64,000 nucleotides of DNA from Stemphylium vesicarium (Eukaryota > Ascomycota > Dothideomycetes > Pleosporales > Pleosporaceae). The translations under genes were made by a program, and so were the position numbers. The notes under the pieces were generated by a model that was given only the letters and a program-made list of their open reading frames with translations, was not told the DNA's origin and ran no database searches. Below are positions 11,531 through 24,100 of the stretch, piece after piece. The DNA lies in assembly GCA_004380135.1 (NCBI GenBank), contig QXCR01000018.1, positions 276,124-340,123 of the forward strand. Reading direction: 5' to 3'. How positions within the stretch are numbered: the first letter of the stretch is position 1; each line of letters begins with the position of its first letter.

Positions 11531-12023
11531 TCTCTCGTGGAGGTCACATAAAGTGCAATCCCATTTCTTTCTTGGTCTATGAATTGAATTGAGAAGCAGT
11601 TACATAGGTTCCCTTGATACCTTGAATACATCGATTCCTCGTTTACTTGAGATTCGATTCGACAGTAGCATGAACCTACCCAGTTTCCTGAAGCACGTGC
11701 AATTGCATATGGTATACCTGTTAGTAGCATTCCACTGTGCATACTTGGAAACTGGTTGTTACAGAGTACAACTACAAGTTTCTATTTTCTATGATACAGC
11801 TGTATGCGCCCAGCTAAGCAATCGCCAACCTATCCAAATCTCAAAAGTACTCCAATCCACCCTCGGCCTGACTCGTCGTGATGTCTTCATAGTCGTCCGG
11901 CTGAGCAATCGTCCATCTACTCGAAGTCCTGAACATACCCTGAGTTACTCCAGGCCTACCTTTCCCACCCAACGCCGTGCTCCATCCAAATCACTTTTAC
12001 CACCCATCTACAGGTCGACCGCC
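11531..12023. other. Convergent intergenic region
   Basis: 493 bp between convergent 3' ends. No gene recognised; a plus-strand open frame crossing it is mostly antisense to the neighbouring minus-strand gene. Confidence 0.4.
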
Positions 12024-14066
12024 CTAATTGCCATCCTCGTCCTTCTTAAAATCCTCCAGGATCGCCACGCTCGCGTGGTAATGCTCGGATTCCTCGGTGA
12101 AAGCGTTTTCTTCGTCCATCATCTCCTTGTTTATACGCTCCAATTTCTCGGCCATGTGTTGCTTGTATGGAGCCATCTGTTGGTCGATTGCTGCTTGCCT
12201 CTTGGCCGTCTCTTGACGCTTCTTGTGCACTTCCTCCAGCTTCTTGCGCTGATTTGCGAGCTGGATTTCGATAGACGCCATCTTGGGAGTCGGGTAGCGC
12301 GAAGTGACTGGTGCTAGTAAAGGTCCGGTGGACGACAGGACGGGCGCTGTGTCAACCCTCGGACGCTTCGGTTCAACAGGCGTACCGTTAGTGAACGTAG
12401 AGAAACGCTTGTTTGCCGTAGTAGCAGAATAAAGCGTGGCAGTGTTTGGGGTCGGGCTCGGGGTGCTTGTCGGAGGAGAGCTAGGCTTCGGTCTCGGTTT
12501 CTTTGTTGGCGTGACCTTGGGCTGCGTAGGCATCTTGACTACCTCCTTCGCAGGGACCGCAGTCTCTTTCGGAGTATCGTGCGTGACAGCAGATTCATTG
12601 CCTGGAATACTGACTTTCTTCGTCGCTTCATCCTCGGCAGAGCCATTGGTACCGTCCTTAACCACGTTCGCAAAAGTCGGCGCATTGACCATAGAAGAGG
12701 ACTTATTTTCATCAAGATCCCTGGCATTCGAACCTTTGGCGAAGTCCGCGGCGGCTGAATGTGGTGCAAGTGGCTTCTCAGCGGGATTGCTGGATGTTTT
12801 CGCTTGAAGACCCTCCTTGGTATCACCCTGCTGAGGGGCCGGGCTTATTGGATTTCCAGAATTCGGCTCAGTGATCTTGCTGGGAGAGGTAGGTACGTTT
12901 TGCACCATAGTGGAAGCTGTCATTGTTGCTGTCGAGCTTGCCTTGGGATCGAGGGGTGTCTTCGCGGGGGTGGATGACTATGAGTAGACGTTAGCAGCAG
13001 GCAACAGTTGAACCAAATGAGGGACTTCTGATGACGCAACGAATAATAAGCGGGCCAGATAAAGGTATCCAGAATTCTATTACCTTCCGCGATCGGTGAA
13101 CGTTTCTCGCCGGAGCACCTGGCGTACCAGGCGAAAATGGAGAAGAGGAACGGGTCGATGTATCCCCTTCGTCCTTCAGAGGCTTCGTGCCCACCTCAAG
13201 CCGCGGCACAGGCTCCAATGACAGGACATGAGCCTCGGTAGTCTCCTTGGATAAGGGATCGTATGTGCAATCCAAGTGGTGCTCGTCAAGCGCTTCTAGG
13301 TCAATGATTCAGTATAATTCTAGTGGGGAATGCTTTTCGTCTACCTTTGCTTCGGTAGTGGAATCTGAATATCGCCCACGGCTCTTTTCCCGGGCGTGGC
13401 TGGTTCATCTTCTTCTTGTGCCCGTTGTCTGCTGGCTTGCTCAAAGGTGCCGAGTTCTTCTCGATGTCAAGTTGGAAGGTCGGCGGTATCCGCTTATATT
13501 GCACGACCTTCTCAGTACCGTCCTCAGTGCTCTCTTTCAATGATTTATAGTAGTTCCTGTTATCATCAACGGCATGAAAGACGGATAGCTGGCGCGTTAC
13601 ATAGAGCCGAAGCTCCATAGTACCAACCGTCTCTTGCATGTCTGCCTGAGTGCTGGTCACATTGGACAGAGAAGCGACCGTCATCTCGGAATCAATTGTC
13701 CCACCCTTTGTCTTGAACAGAAACTTCTCTGTGTCAAGTTTCTTGTTCGTTTGCGGACGAACGCTCTTGGCAACAGTCCAGCTGGATTTCCGAAGCACAC
13801 CATCCACGATGGCATCATGCACAATGATCAACGTCTATCACACTGTCAGAAAGCTTGAAAATCTAGTCCATATCGCTATGACTTACTGTGCCTGTGAATT
13901 TGCCCCCGAACTTGGGTTGCTGTTCCTCTTCGATGGGGACATAACAGCATATTGCACGATCCCTGCCGTCGACATATTCACCGTACTCTTCCAGGGCCTT
14001 GATGCTGCCATTTACGTAAACGTGGACCTCCGCCTTTCGGTCTGTATCCTTTTCGACGACCTTCAT
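12024..14066 (-). CDS. DUF7918-like protein with C-terminal coiled coil
   Basis: Exons 14066-13887, 13834-13345, 13295-13084 and 12977-12024 join in frame to 611 residues. The N-terminal half is a predicted beta-rich domain (AEVHVYVNGSIKALEEYGEY, then IIVHDAIVDGVLRKSSWTV, then GTMELRLYVTRQ), a layout resembling the fungal DUF7918 domain; this match is from memory. Residues about 270-520 are low-complexity, Ser/Thr/Pro/Lys rich, with KKPRPKP and PKRPR patches that could be nuclear signals. Residues about 527-600 are a charged coiled coil (LANQRKKLEEVHKKRQE). No catalytic motif is seen. The coiled coil and basic patches suggest a nuclear scaffold or chromatin-associated role, which is inference. 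The first ATG after an in-frame stop was used. Confidence 0.75.
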
Positions 14067-15254
14067 CGTAATCTTGGCGGGAAGCTTTACGAAGTGGTGC
14101 TAGACTAGGGCGCGGGCTTACCAGACGGGGAATTAGGCTGCGGATGCAATCCGGCCTTAGGCTGAGCGGACTGAAGTGGTGAGTAATAAGGGAGGGCCGA
14201 TCACGCAGTGTTGGTGGATAGGCAAGTGCAGTATCCAATCGACTGATGAGCGTGTGTTTCTGAAGTCAAGCGTAGGTCCCAAACGGTACTAAAATGAGTT
14301 TGGACAGCTTCTTGAAGATGTTGCTATGGAGAAGAAGGTGAATGAGAATTGATAACAGGAGCTCAGACCCAAATCGAAGTAGAACATCAGCAATTTGTCT
14401 CTTCTTTGAGTTGCTGTAGTCGATGTGGACGAGTCTGTGATGGTTGCTTAAGTGGTAGAGTGTGAGGATTGGGATAAGGAAGAGAAGATACGATAAGTAG
14501 CCACACAGTATGAAGCTGGTCAAAGATGGCTGGACAACGAGGTGAAGGTCGAAATCGCCACGTGTATCAGGATGCTGATGATATGCAGAGGTACGATGAA
14601 TGCTATAGCAAGCTTGGGCGAATGCTCGCATGGTGCACTTCAGAGATGGATGCATTGGAGAATCATGCCCTAGGAAGCTGCAAATACACATCCCAGCTAT
14701 CCAGACCTCGACTCCCCTGTGGTTTTAGATGATTGATCCAGGTGATCGCTTGGTCCATGATGGAGTTGGCATCCGGACGTCTTTGGTATATTGTCGTAGT
14801 CTGCGGTGCGCTGGCGTTGTCATCTCCGCGACTGCCTTGTGAAATCTACAAAATCTCGCTGGAAAGCATTCATGTCTAGACGCTCAAGAATAATCAATCC
14901 CCAAAGATGTCGAGTTGTCGGCCACGGCTATACCTCGTTGTCACATGTGAATGCTTCCGTTTGCCCGAAAGTGGGAGACAGAGGGGCTACACATGCCAAA
15001 GCAACGACCTCTGATGCGACATTCATCGCAAACATGAACACAATGAAAAGAAAACATGGATAGTCGAAGGCACGATACATGCCCTGCGTCGGAGATATTA
15101 GAGACAGCGAGCCGCGGCGCGGGACGGATGCGGTCATTCGCCAAGCGCGGTTTCTTCCTTCGGTTCCCGGGATGCTTTTTCGGCGAACGGCAGCTTCAGC
15201 TTGTTTCTCTCTACCTCAAATCCCTCACCACCAGCCCAACGCCGCAACTTCACC
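14067..15254. promoter_or_regulatory. Divergent intergenic region upstream of IDH1
   Basis: 1188 bp between the DUF7918-like gene and IDH1. A minus-strand ATG frame at 14266-14691 (141 codons) is Leu/Ile/His rich with hydrophobic stretches but has no recognisable motif, and I do not call it. The rest presumably holds both promoters. Confidence 0.4.
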
Positions 15255-16635
15255 ATGCTGTCGAGGACTTCTCAAAGAACGGCGCAGGTACGCAGTAGCC
15301 CATGCCCGCCCAATTGGGGATTTTGGCGGCGACGCGAGTGCTAATGCGCCCATCTAGACGCTCCTGCGGGGCGCGAAGCCTGCCTCACGATGGGCGCCCT
15401 CCATGGCCACCCGATGTACGAAGCGCTACCCCAGAATATTGCGAACATGGGAATTCTGACGCAGCGACAGCAATGGCCACGGTCGGCCAGGACATCTTCA
15501 AGCCCACCAAGTTCGGCGGCAAATACACCGTTACCTTGATTCCTGGTATGCGCGATACCCGCCCGTAAAATACGACTTGATATTGAACATGCGCAGGTGA
15601 CGGTATCGGTGCTGAGGTCTCCGAGTCGGTCAAGGAGATCTTCAAGGCGGACAATGTTCCCATTGAGTGGGAGCAGGTCGACGTCTCTGGTGTCGACTCT
15701 GGCAACGTGCACTCCGAGGAGCTCCTCCGCGAGTCCATCGCTTCCCTCAAGCGCAACAAGCTCGGTCTCAAGGGTATCCTCCACACGCCTGTCGAGCGCT
15801 CCGGCCACCGTTCCTTCAACGTCGCTCTCCGTCAAGAGCTCGACATCTACGCCTCCATCGTCCTCCTCAAGAACATCCCCGGCTACGAGACCCGCCACAA
15901 GGACATCGACTTCTGCATCATCCGTGAGAACACCGAGGGAGAGTACTCTGGCCTCGAGCACCAGTCGGTTAACGGCGTCGTTGAGTCGCTCAAGATCATC
16001 ACCCGCGAGAAGTCTGAGCGCATCGCCAAGTTCGCTTTCGCCTTTGCGCTCGCCAACAACCGCAAGAAGGTCACCTGCATCCACAAGGCCAACATCATGA
16101 AGCTTGCCGATGGTCTTTTCCGCAACACCGTCAAGAGGGTCGGCGAGGACTACCCTACTCTCGAGACCAACGACATGATTGTCGACAACGCCTCTATGCA
16201 GTGCGTCTCCAGGCCACAGCAATTCGACGTCATGGTCATGCCCAACTTGTACGGAGGTATTCTGTCCAACATTGGTGCTGGCCTTGTCGGTGGCCCCGGT
16301 ATCGTTCCCGGATGCAACATGGGCCGCAACGTCGCCGTTTTCGAGCCTGGATGCCGTCACGTTGGTCTTGACATCAAGGGCAAGGACCAGGCCAACCCCA
16401 CTGCTCTGATCCTGTCCGCCGCCATGATGCTGCGCCACATTGGTCTCGACGACCACGCCAACCGCATCTCGCAGTCTGTCTACAAGGTCATCGCTGATGG
16501 GTAAGTTTCGTTAATGTCATACTACCAACGCAAAACTGACAATCATCTAGTGTCGCCCGTACACGCGACATGGGAGGCAACACTACCACCAACGAATTCA
16601 CCCGCGCTGTCCTGAACCAGATGGAGAAGGCATGA
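15255..16635 (+). CDS. IDH1: Isocitrate dehydrogenase [NAD], subunit 1, mitochondrial
   Basis: Regulatory subunit of the NAD-dependent TCA-cycle isocitrate dehydrogenase. Exons 15255-15287, 15358-15415, 15465-15545, 15597-16500 and 16551-16635 give 386 residues. The first three exons encode a presequence (MLSRTSQRTAQTLLRGAKPA) and the mature start FGGKYTVTLIPGDGIGAEV. Core motifs include HTPVERSGHRSFNVALRQEL, RENTEGEYSGLEHQ and DNASMQCVSRPQQFDV. In this subunit the substrate-site arginines seen in subunit 2 are replaced, fitting the AMP/citrate-binding regulatory role. The 49-nt intron at 15416-15464 is needed: reading through it meets a stop. Codon use is strongly C-biased, typical of a highly expressed gene, and this opens a spurious 371-codon antisense frame. 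Confidence 0.95.
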
Positions 16636-16944
16636 TTTAACCATCATGATCTTTGAGTTTGCTAAGCTTTGATCTAGCTCGATGATGCCGTCAGATCTAG
16701 GCCTCAACTCACGCTGGCTTAACCCTGACAATAACATTGATTATGGAACCACAACATTTTCTTGACGATTGGACGCTATGAAACTTGTACAACTACGAGC
16801 TGAAATGTGAATAGAGCTGTACTTGTAGGTGGTATATAGCATGCTGCATGATTGAATTGACCATTCTTATACCCTCCTGAAAATGCCGACCAAACCCAGA
16901 ACCAAAACTCCGTGCTATGCGTAACCTCGTGACGTGATGGGTAT
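16636..16944. other. Convergent intergenic region
   Basis: 309 bp shared by the 3' UTRs of IDH1 and BUD23. Nothing else seen. Confidence 0.5.
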
Positions 16945-17843
16945 CTAGAATTGGATCCTCCTCTTCCTGCCCGTGTACTTGGACGAGGATTTGACAACCT
17001 TGCCCTGCTTTTCCATCTGCTCCTTCTTTTTCATAATGTACGCCTTGCTGCCCTTTCTTTCCTCGCCCCTCTTCATGCCCCTTGCTTTCCTGCGCGCATC
17101 CTCGACATCGACACCCTCCATGCCCCTCACCACGCCCGTGATATCGCCATCGGTCGCGCCACCGCCAACAGTCAGCACAAGATATGTCTTTGCGCTCTTC
17201 GTTCCCATGTCGTCCTCCAACAGACCCGCACCAAAGCCTGCCTTGATCGCTGCTTGCGCCACCATCTTCTTCTGCGCGTCGTTCTTGGGATAGAACTGGC
17301 ACACAGCTCTGCCTCCCCTCTTCAACGAAGCATACAGCTGGTTGAAGAATCTTGAAAGTCTACCCGCTGGGCTCTCTTCGCTCGTCTCGGCATTACACAG
17401 CCACTGCACCGCACTGATACTAATAGCCGCATCGAAAGTTCCCGGCCGGAAAGGCACACCCTGCCCCGCATCCGCGAGCAACAAGTCACCCTCGACTTCC
17501 TTCTCCAGAGCTACGCCCAACATCGATGCGCTGATGTCATAGCCAATCCACACGTGCGGGCCGCCTGGTGTGCCTTGCTCGGCAGTTTGCGACAGAATTT
17601 CGCCGGAGAGACCGGAACCGCAGCCGACGTCGAGAATCATCGAGGGCGAGGACAGCGAGAGGAGGGACAGGGCGCGGTGTGTCATTGTAGACTGAATCTT
17701 TTGAATTCGCGAGGAGGTCGTGTATTTGCGCGATTCAGTGTCATTGTAGAAGAGGTCGGGGGGTCTATGGGTTCTCTGTTAATTCTGCGTCGCATGGTTG
17801 AGCTGGCGGGAGGAGCGTACAGGATGTCTTCTGGGCGCGACAT
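16945..17843 (-). CDS. BUD23: 18S rRNA (guanine-N7) methyltransferase Bud23
   Basis: SAM-dependent methyltransferase that modifies a guanine of 18S rRNA (G1575 in yeast) with Trm112 and is needed for 40S export. Exons 17843-17821 (23 nt) and 17764-16945 give 280 residues. The N terminus MSRPEDILPPDLFYNDTESR is typical. Motif I is ILDVGCGSGLSGEIL, motif II contains WIGYDISASML, and the motif IV region is FDAAISISAVQWLC. The C terminus is Lys/Arg rich with KSSSKYTGRKRRIQF, a typical Bud23 tail and likely nucleolar signal. Intron 1 separates the first eight codons from the rest. Head-to-head with SVP26 across 304 bp. Confidence 0.95.
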
Positions 17844-18147
17844 GATTGCGGTTCTTAGCTCAGAGGCGACTTCAAAAAGTGGACTACTTTATATCCAAGT
17901 GCGTCCGAGTTACGCAAAGTAAGGTACGGTGAAGTGTAGAGTAATTGTGAATCGTGAGTTATCGCGAAATGCAAAAGCCAAGAGTTCCGACAACTTTTTG
18001 GTGTTCACCCCACACTTCCTGGCGCGGGTCCACGGGTTTCTCCGCTAGCCCTTGATGCCACCTTTGGACTGACCTCATCGTGCGGCAACCAGACCTTCCA
18101 GACCTTTCAATCCTCGAGAACCCCTTTCAGAGGCACTACCCTTCACC
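17844..18147. promoter_or_regulatory. Bidirectional promoter BUD23 / SVP26
   Basis: 304 bp between two divergent start codons. No TATA box stands out. Confidence 0.45.
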
Positions 18148-19026
18148 ATGTGGATATTACCGTTGCTTGGATATGTTGGCATCATACTGGGGTTTGCCTT
18201 CTTGACGCTGGCCATAGGTACTTCATTCCGTCATGGAGAGCCAACTGGGCGTGGTGTCATGAGCTTAAAGGCTAATGGTGCAATATAGCTTCTGGACTCT
18301 ACTACCTCTCCGAGCTTGTGGAAGAACATACCGTGTTCGCGAAGAAGTTGCTGTATCGCCTCATCTATGGTGTCGTTGCCGTTCAGCTTCTGCTCCTCGC
18401 TGTCGACAGGTTCCCAGTTGGACTGAGTCTGCTGAGTGTCGTGTCGCATGGCATCTATGCGCAGAACCTCAGGCGCTTTCCAATTGTTAAACTCACAGAT
18501 CCACTGTTCTTACTATCTTGCGGTATGCTACAACCTGGACGAATCGCAGCCAATGCCATGCTGATTGTTGCTAGCCCTCGTAATAGCGAACCATTACCTC
18601 TGGTTCCGTCACTTCAGCGTCCCACCAGCCAACACCTACTCCTCGTACCCCTATTCGCGCGATGCGAATATCCCCACTTTCACCGAGATCGCATCGTACT
18701 TTGGACTCTGTGTCTGGCTCGTCCCTTTCGCTCTCTTCGTGTCCTTGTCCGCAGGCGAGAACGTTCTTCCTTCGATGGGTTCCGAGTACGCGACCGGAGA
18801 TGGAAGCAGTTACATAACCCCCGGAAAGGCACCAGAAACATTTGGAACCGGGTCGGGCGTTGGAATAGGCGGGGTCAGCAGTGGCATGGAGGGAAAGAGG
18901 CGGGGAAGGAGCGGGACGAATGCGGGCATGGCAAAGGCTGTTGTCACCGGTGTCAGAGAGTGGGTTGGAGAGACTGGAGAGGTCATGGGACTCTGGAAAG
19001 GCGAAAGGACAAGGCCTACTTTCTAA
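18148..19026 (+). CDS. SVP26: Svp26/TEX261-family membrane protein
   Basis: Early-Golgi/ER multispanning protein; in yeast Svp26 is a COPII cargo adaptor that loads type II Golgi glycosyltransferases. Exons 18148-18217, 18289-18522 and 18575-19026 give 251 residues. Several hydrophobic segments are visible: ILPLLGYVGIILGFAFLTLA at the N terminus, LIYGVVAVQLLLLAV, the one around LFLLSCALVIANHYLWF, and YFGLCVWLVPFALFVSL. Conserved family words are GLYYLSELVEEHT, HGIYAQNLRRFP and NHYLWFRHF. The tail of about 80 residues is Gly/Ser/Lys rich and longer than in animals. The GH47 mannosidase at 5.9-8.1 kb is the class of type II enzyme such an adaptor could carry, but a direct link is speculation. 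Confidence 0.93.
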
Positions 19027-19327
19027 AGGCTGGGTCTACGTCGCAGTGTATGACTGTACAAGTAACGGACGGATGCTATTTCCCACAGGCTTGTACAGAA
19101 ATTCTTTTCCCTACCCTTCTTTATCACGTCTCTTCACTCCTGCGAAAACTGCGTCTTCGTGGTGAAAGCGCAGACCTCATCGCACAGGATCCTCATTAAG
19201 GACGCCTCGAACCCGATTCGCTGGACCAAACAACTACTACCACTGCTGCCTCCACTCACTTTACGGAACCGCTATTTATCGGAAAACTTTACATTTTTTC
19301 TGCAACCTTTCTGTCTCTTCAGCCAAC
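19027..19327. other. Short intergenic region
   Basis: 301 bp between two plus-strand genes: SVP26 3' UTR and BTB-gene promoter. No element recognised. Confidence 0.45.
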
Positions 19328-20706
19328 ATGGCCGCCCCAACGCCCCAGGTCAAGGTACCGCAACTGCAGCGCGAGTCTGCCTCTTTGCAGCCGGAAAAGA
19401 TTCACCCCCTCAGCGCCCGCAGCCTTTTGAACAAGGTCTTCAAGAAGAAGAGAGACAGTCTCCCAACTGCGCAAGGCATTCAAGCAGAGTAGGCGCCCTT
19501 CATTGAAAAAGAAAATCTCTGGTCTACTAACAAAACACAGACATGTGCAATTCTTGCTCGATACGCCCATCGGTCGCAACTTCAAACTGATCACGGCCGC
19601 TGGTGTAGAGTTTCAAATTCACTCGGCCATGTTGATTGGTGGCTCGAAGACGTTGCAGGAGGGCCTGTTTCCTGGTGGGGTGAGTACTCCCACGTGCCTC
19701 GTTCCTTTTCTGGCCTGGGACTTGCGCGGCAGACGATAGCTTTCTCATCCGCTCAATATGTCAAATAGTGGCTACTAAAAATTATAGGCAAATCATTCAA
19801 CTCCGCCGACGTTCGTAAACCTACCACCCAACTTCCACCCCATTCTTGTCGACCGTATCGTCAAGTTTAGTATGTATGTCACGCACATAATCTCAAAATA
19901 AGTCCGCTAATCCTACTCCCCTCGCAGTCTACACATCAAATTACGAGTTCGCCCTTCCGCTATCCGCTCGGCTCAAGCAGAGCAACTTCAAGTTCTACCA
20001 TGCGACACTTGTCCCTGACACCAACCCGCCCTCACCCGCCACGACCGCTCTTGTCGGCACCCGAGACTATGAACTCCACCTCCACATGTACGCGCTCGCC
20101 GAGGAACTAGATTATCCAGCCCTGAAGTCTGCAGCGCACGTCAAGCTAGTCAACATCCTCGTTACACGACACATTCACAACCCGGCCGCCGTCAAGGAAG
20201 CCATCGATTCTACATTCTCGCCTCTAGGCAACGAAAACCGTATCTGCAAAGACGAAGATGGCTTTTTGCAGCAAGCCGTCGTCGCCGCAGTCATAGCTCA
20301 CGAAGCAGAGTGGTGGTGCGAGGCACAGCAGGCGGAATTCACAGAAAGCATTCAAGGTCCCGAGTACGCCGACTTCCGCAGCGCCTATGACGTGGTTCAC
20401 AAAGAAAACAAGGATCTCATCGACGAAGATGAGGTAATTAAGGCACTCACCGCTGAACGCATGAAGACTGAGGCGCACCGCAGGAAGGCGCAGATTGTTA
20501 GTGATGCGGAGTATAAGAGACATTTCGTTCCAAGTTTGGAGTCTCCAATTCAGACTCATACGTCTAGGGTGTTCAAGTCTAAGAAAGAGAGGTCGCGTGA
20601 TATAATGCGGCGGAGGGCTGCCATAGGTGGTAAGGAGATAGAGAAGGAGAAGGCGGATGGGGATAGGGATTTGGAGATGGAGGTAGAGTCTCTTGCTCTT
20701 GTTTGA
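19328..20706 (+). CDS. BTB/POZ domain protein
   Basis: Exons 19328-19488, 19541-19679, 19788-19869 and 19928-20706 give 386 residues. A basic N-terminal region (LLNKVFKKKRDSLP) precedes a BTB-like fold from about residue 55: FLLDTPIGRNFKLITAAG, VEFQIHSAMLIGGSKTL (the typical H-S-x-x-L turn), then DRIVKFIYTSNYEF and LHMYALAEELDYPALKSAA. The C-terminal third is charged and probably helical, ending in a Lys/Arg-rich tail with KSKKERSRDIMRRRA. There are no kelch, MATH or zinc-finger repeats. Fungal BTB proteins of this layout are numerous and mostly uncharacterised; a Cul3 adaptor or transcriptional role is possible but not shown. Confidence 0.82.
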
Positions 20707-21152
20707 TAGTTGTTTGCAAGAGATTGTGACTACTATTGACATATATTTGTGACAACGACTATCCCAGATGTGGCAAAAAGGAGGATGCACCTCGATTGGA
20801 GTCTTATAGTAGTTTTTTTTATAGCCCGAGTCATTAGGCTTGAGAGCGAATAAAATGGAATTTTGGATTCTTAACTTTGTCTTCGTGCGACGCAGTTGCT
20901 TCGCAGTCTACAAGGGTAGTAGTAATGGTGACGGGGAGCAGGTGTAATGCGGGACACGAAGTGGTGAGCGAAAGTGGAGCCGAGGCTCGCCTCCGATGGC
21001 CCGCCCGATATCCTCTTTCGTCTTTTTCTGTCAATACACCACCCACGCACATGCAATTCCGACGCTCAGTCACCTGATCTTTAATCCCAACATCGCTAGT
21101 TAACTTTACACTCACTTTTGAGCTATCCGCTCGCGCTTTCAACGCCGGCGCT
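20707..21152. other. Intergenic region
   Basis: 446 bp between two plus-strand genes, with a short T-run near 20814-20820. No gene recognised. Confidence 0.45.
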
Positions 21153-24100
21153 ATGGCGTGCAATAGTTGGGATAAGTTGTGTAAGGCGCAGCGCGACTAC
21201 CCCAAGGCGAAGTTCGCAGACTCGTTCGTCCAAAAGTCCCTGAAGAAAAGTCCCAAAAACCCGTTTCTACTAGTAAGCTGCTCTAACACTAAGGTTACAC
21301 GACTGGACGCTGATTTTTTGACCAGGCTTGGAGAGCTGATCTATCTCTTCAACTAAATCACGAGCCTCAGAATGTCATTGATCAAATCAGGAATGCATGG
21401 CAGCAACCTGGATCCTACGACATCCAATTACTAGCCTACCTGTACAGACTCATGGTGAAAGCAGTGCGAAAGAACAATATTGAGACCAGTACTATCAGCG
21501 GAGTTGGCGATGAGAACTCCAAGGTTTGGCTCAGCGCTGCGAAATCAATAGACCGTAGAGAGCGAGGAGAGTTATGGTCTGCGCTAGGCAAGGCTGCGTT
21601 GCGCGAGGAGTGCTGGGAAGACTTCCGCTTCGTATGTTAGGCCCTTACGATTGATCATCGTGGCCAGCTAACAGATATTAGGCTGTTGTTCAATACAGCA
21701 AGGATCTCAAGGACAGCACCAAATCCGCAGCAGTCAAGAAACATGCCCACTACACACAAATACTCGCCACTCAACTCGCAGGAGAGCAGCAGCTTTTCTT
21801 GCCGAACGGTGGCATGAAGAGCAAAATCCAATACGACCTGGCACGCAGGCTGATGAAACAAGCATACGAAGCATCTCCAGTCAGTTCTTCTCAATCATCC
21901 AGTTGCAATCCTTTTAATACAATCTAGGACGAGCCGATTGCGTGCAAGGATATACGGGATCTACGCTTCATGGGAGAAGTCTTTGCGCGACAAAAGCAAT
22001 GCGGCGAGCTCTTTGAGCTATGGAGCGACCCGCCTGCTAGCCTGAAAGACCTTATGATGACACATCAAGACGACATATGGAGTCTGAGGACAAGACTTCC
22101 GATGGACCACAGAGATTGGACACAACTTGAAAAGCAATGTCTTGCTAGCATCGAAAACGCAATATCGCAGTCAGCGGAGAATCCAGATTCCAAGTGCCTG
22201 TGGGAACTTTGTGCTTGGAAGAAAGATGTATGGACTTGTTTGCTACAAGCTCTTCGGGCAAATCGATCCACGGATTCGTAAGTTCACTTCGTGGGCCACT
22301 CTACTCTCACTGATCTGATCTTTTAGAGCAAATCACATAGTATCTGACATCATACAACGCGCCTTTGGAACAGACTTTCAAACCCGTGATCGAGCCATGA
22401 GGCTGATATACATGTCGCTCCGTAAATTCATCGGGACACCAATGCTAGATGATTGCAAGAAGTACTGGGAGAATCACTCTACTCTCGTCACATGTTTCGC
22501 GGATTTGCGTCCGTTTGTAGAGAGTTTAGAGAGTCTGGGGGACATCCAGGATTTCGTCAACTTTTTCAATGACACCAAGGTACCGGGCCAGGTGTGTATT
22601 CAAATTTCCACTCGCCCCAGTGCTTTCAACGCATTGTGCTATGCACAGTCTCTTTTCCGAGACATATCACTTAATTCAACTAGTACGCGTCACACTAACA
22701 TTGATACAGGATAGTTTCTCGAGCAGAGATCACCAGATACATGACCAGAATAGCCTCAAGCTAAACCATATCCTGATATCATTGATATCGTATAAGCCTG
22801 GAAGCGGCCCACTTGAAAAATTCCTCGAAAGTCAACTTGCCGCGGTGTGCGAGTCGTCGAACCTTGCGAACCCAAATTCCCCGGAAGGTTTTGTCGGTAT
22901 CTATGCCCTCCTTGGACTACATCACGATGCCATGCGCCGCGACCAATCCGGGCACCCTTTCGATAACACGCCCAACTCGCGACTGCTCCTTCAAGCCACG
23001 ATGCTTTCCCGTTACCTGGTCGCTTGCGATAAAGAGAAGCAAGACAGGCCGCGGGCACTACTAGCTGCACGGCTGCACCTCAACCTTGGTTTTGGGAAGT
23101 GTGCCTTCCAAATGTACAGCTACACAAAGTGCAAGGAAATGCTGGTCCATACGCTTTCTCCATACGTGTTGTCGCGAATCTCACTGACGCATCCTTTTGG
23201 TGCCACAGGCTACCAAGGCTTTTCCGCAGAAGAAGAGCTTGGGAAAGCTATCGGAACCATGGAAAGAATGGAGCGCAAGACCGACGAGATGATGTACTCA
23301 GACCTACAAGCGCTTCCATGGGATCAATCTATGAGCTTGTTACATCTGAAGCAAAAATTCAGATCGAGTCAGACAAAGCACATATGCAATATTGAGCGCC
23401 GACGAACAGCGCGGCTGAAGGGCGAATCAGTGGAGCACTTACCAGTTCTTGACCATAAGGGTAAGTTCGCATCGCTCAATTTGTGAGTGTGCTAACAGAT
23501 ATAGACTTCATGAGAATGTTCGACAATGTGGATAGAGCCGTTTTCCCCAATTACGACGCCACTGACCTTGTCGGCCCCGTGGCGTACATCATGCCCAACT
23601 CGATCCCTGACCGAGCATGGATAATTCAAAGCTATGATGTCTGGGAGAACAGTAGCAAGGTGCTATACAAAGAGAGCCAAACATGGGAGGATGTTGGTGG
23701 ATGGGTACATGACGTCGCCAAGGTCACAAACCACATCCCGTCCTCGCCCAACTTCACACCCGCGGAGCGGATAGCTGAAGATCTCTGGGCTGCTATCGAC
23801 GTAGTTGTTGAGAGCATAGCTGGCCAAGAGAAATCTTTGCGTTCAGTATCTGAGGTGGCCAAGGATTTCCCAGCAGAGCTTCAAGCGATGCGTCTAGCGA
23901 TGGAGAAGTTGCGCATGCCGGACCCTACCACATTCCAGCTTGACGACGTGCCTACCATGCTCCACGAGAACATGCTCATCTCTTGCTACACCAAGCTCGA
24001 GGTGCTTCGCGCCCTCAGCAAGATGGTCGATCAACTGCGCGAGAAAGTTGTCGGCCCAAAGAGCTCCCACCCGTTGAAATCTAAGCTGCCGAAGAATTGG

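Noticed and set aside
11589..12317. 242-codon plus-strand frame
   Set aside because: Most of it is antisense to the coiled-coil end of the DUF7918-like gene and it has no motif.
14266..14691. 141-codon minus-strand frame with hydrophobic stretches
   Set aside because: Starts with ATG but shows no motif, no splice evidence and a His/Leu bias; kept only as a note.
15341..16456. 371-codon open frame antisense to IDH1
   Set aside because: It mirrors the strongly C-ending codons of IDH1; the plus-strand gene is certain and the antisense protein has no motif, being rich in Val, Leu, Asp and Gly as expected of a shadow.
18318..19199. 293-codon plus-strand frame within SVP26
   Set aside because: It starts in frame with the second SVP26 exon but then reads through the intron at 18523 into a wrong frame; splicing gives the conserved family sequence.
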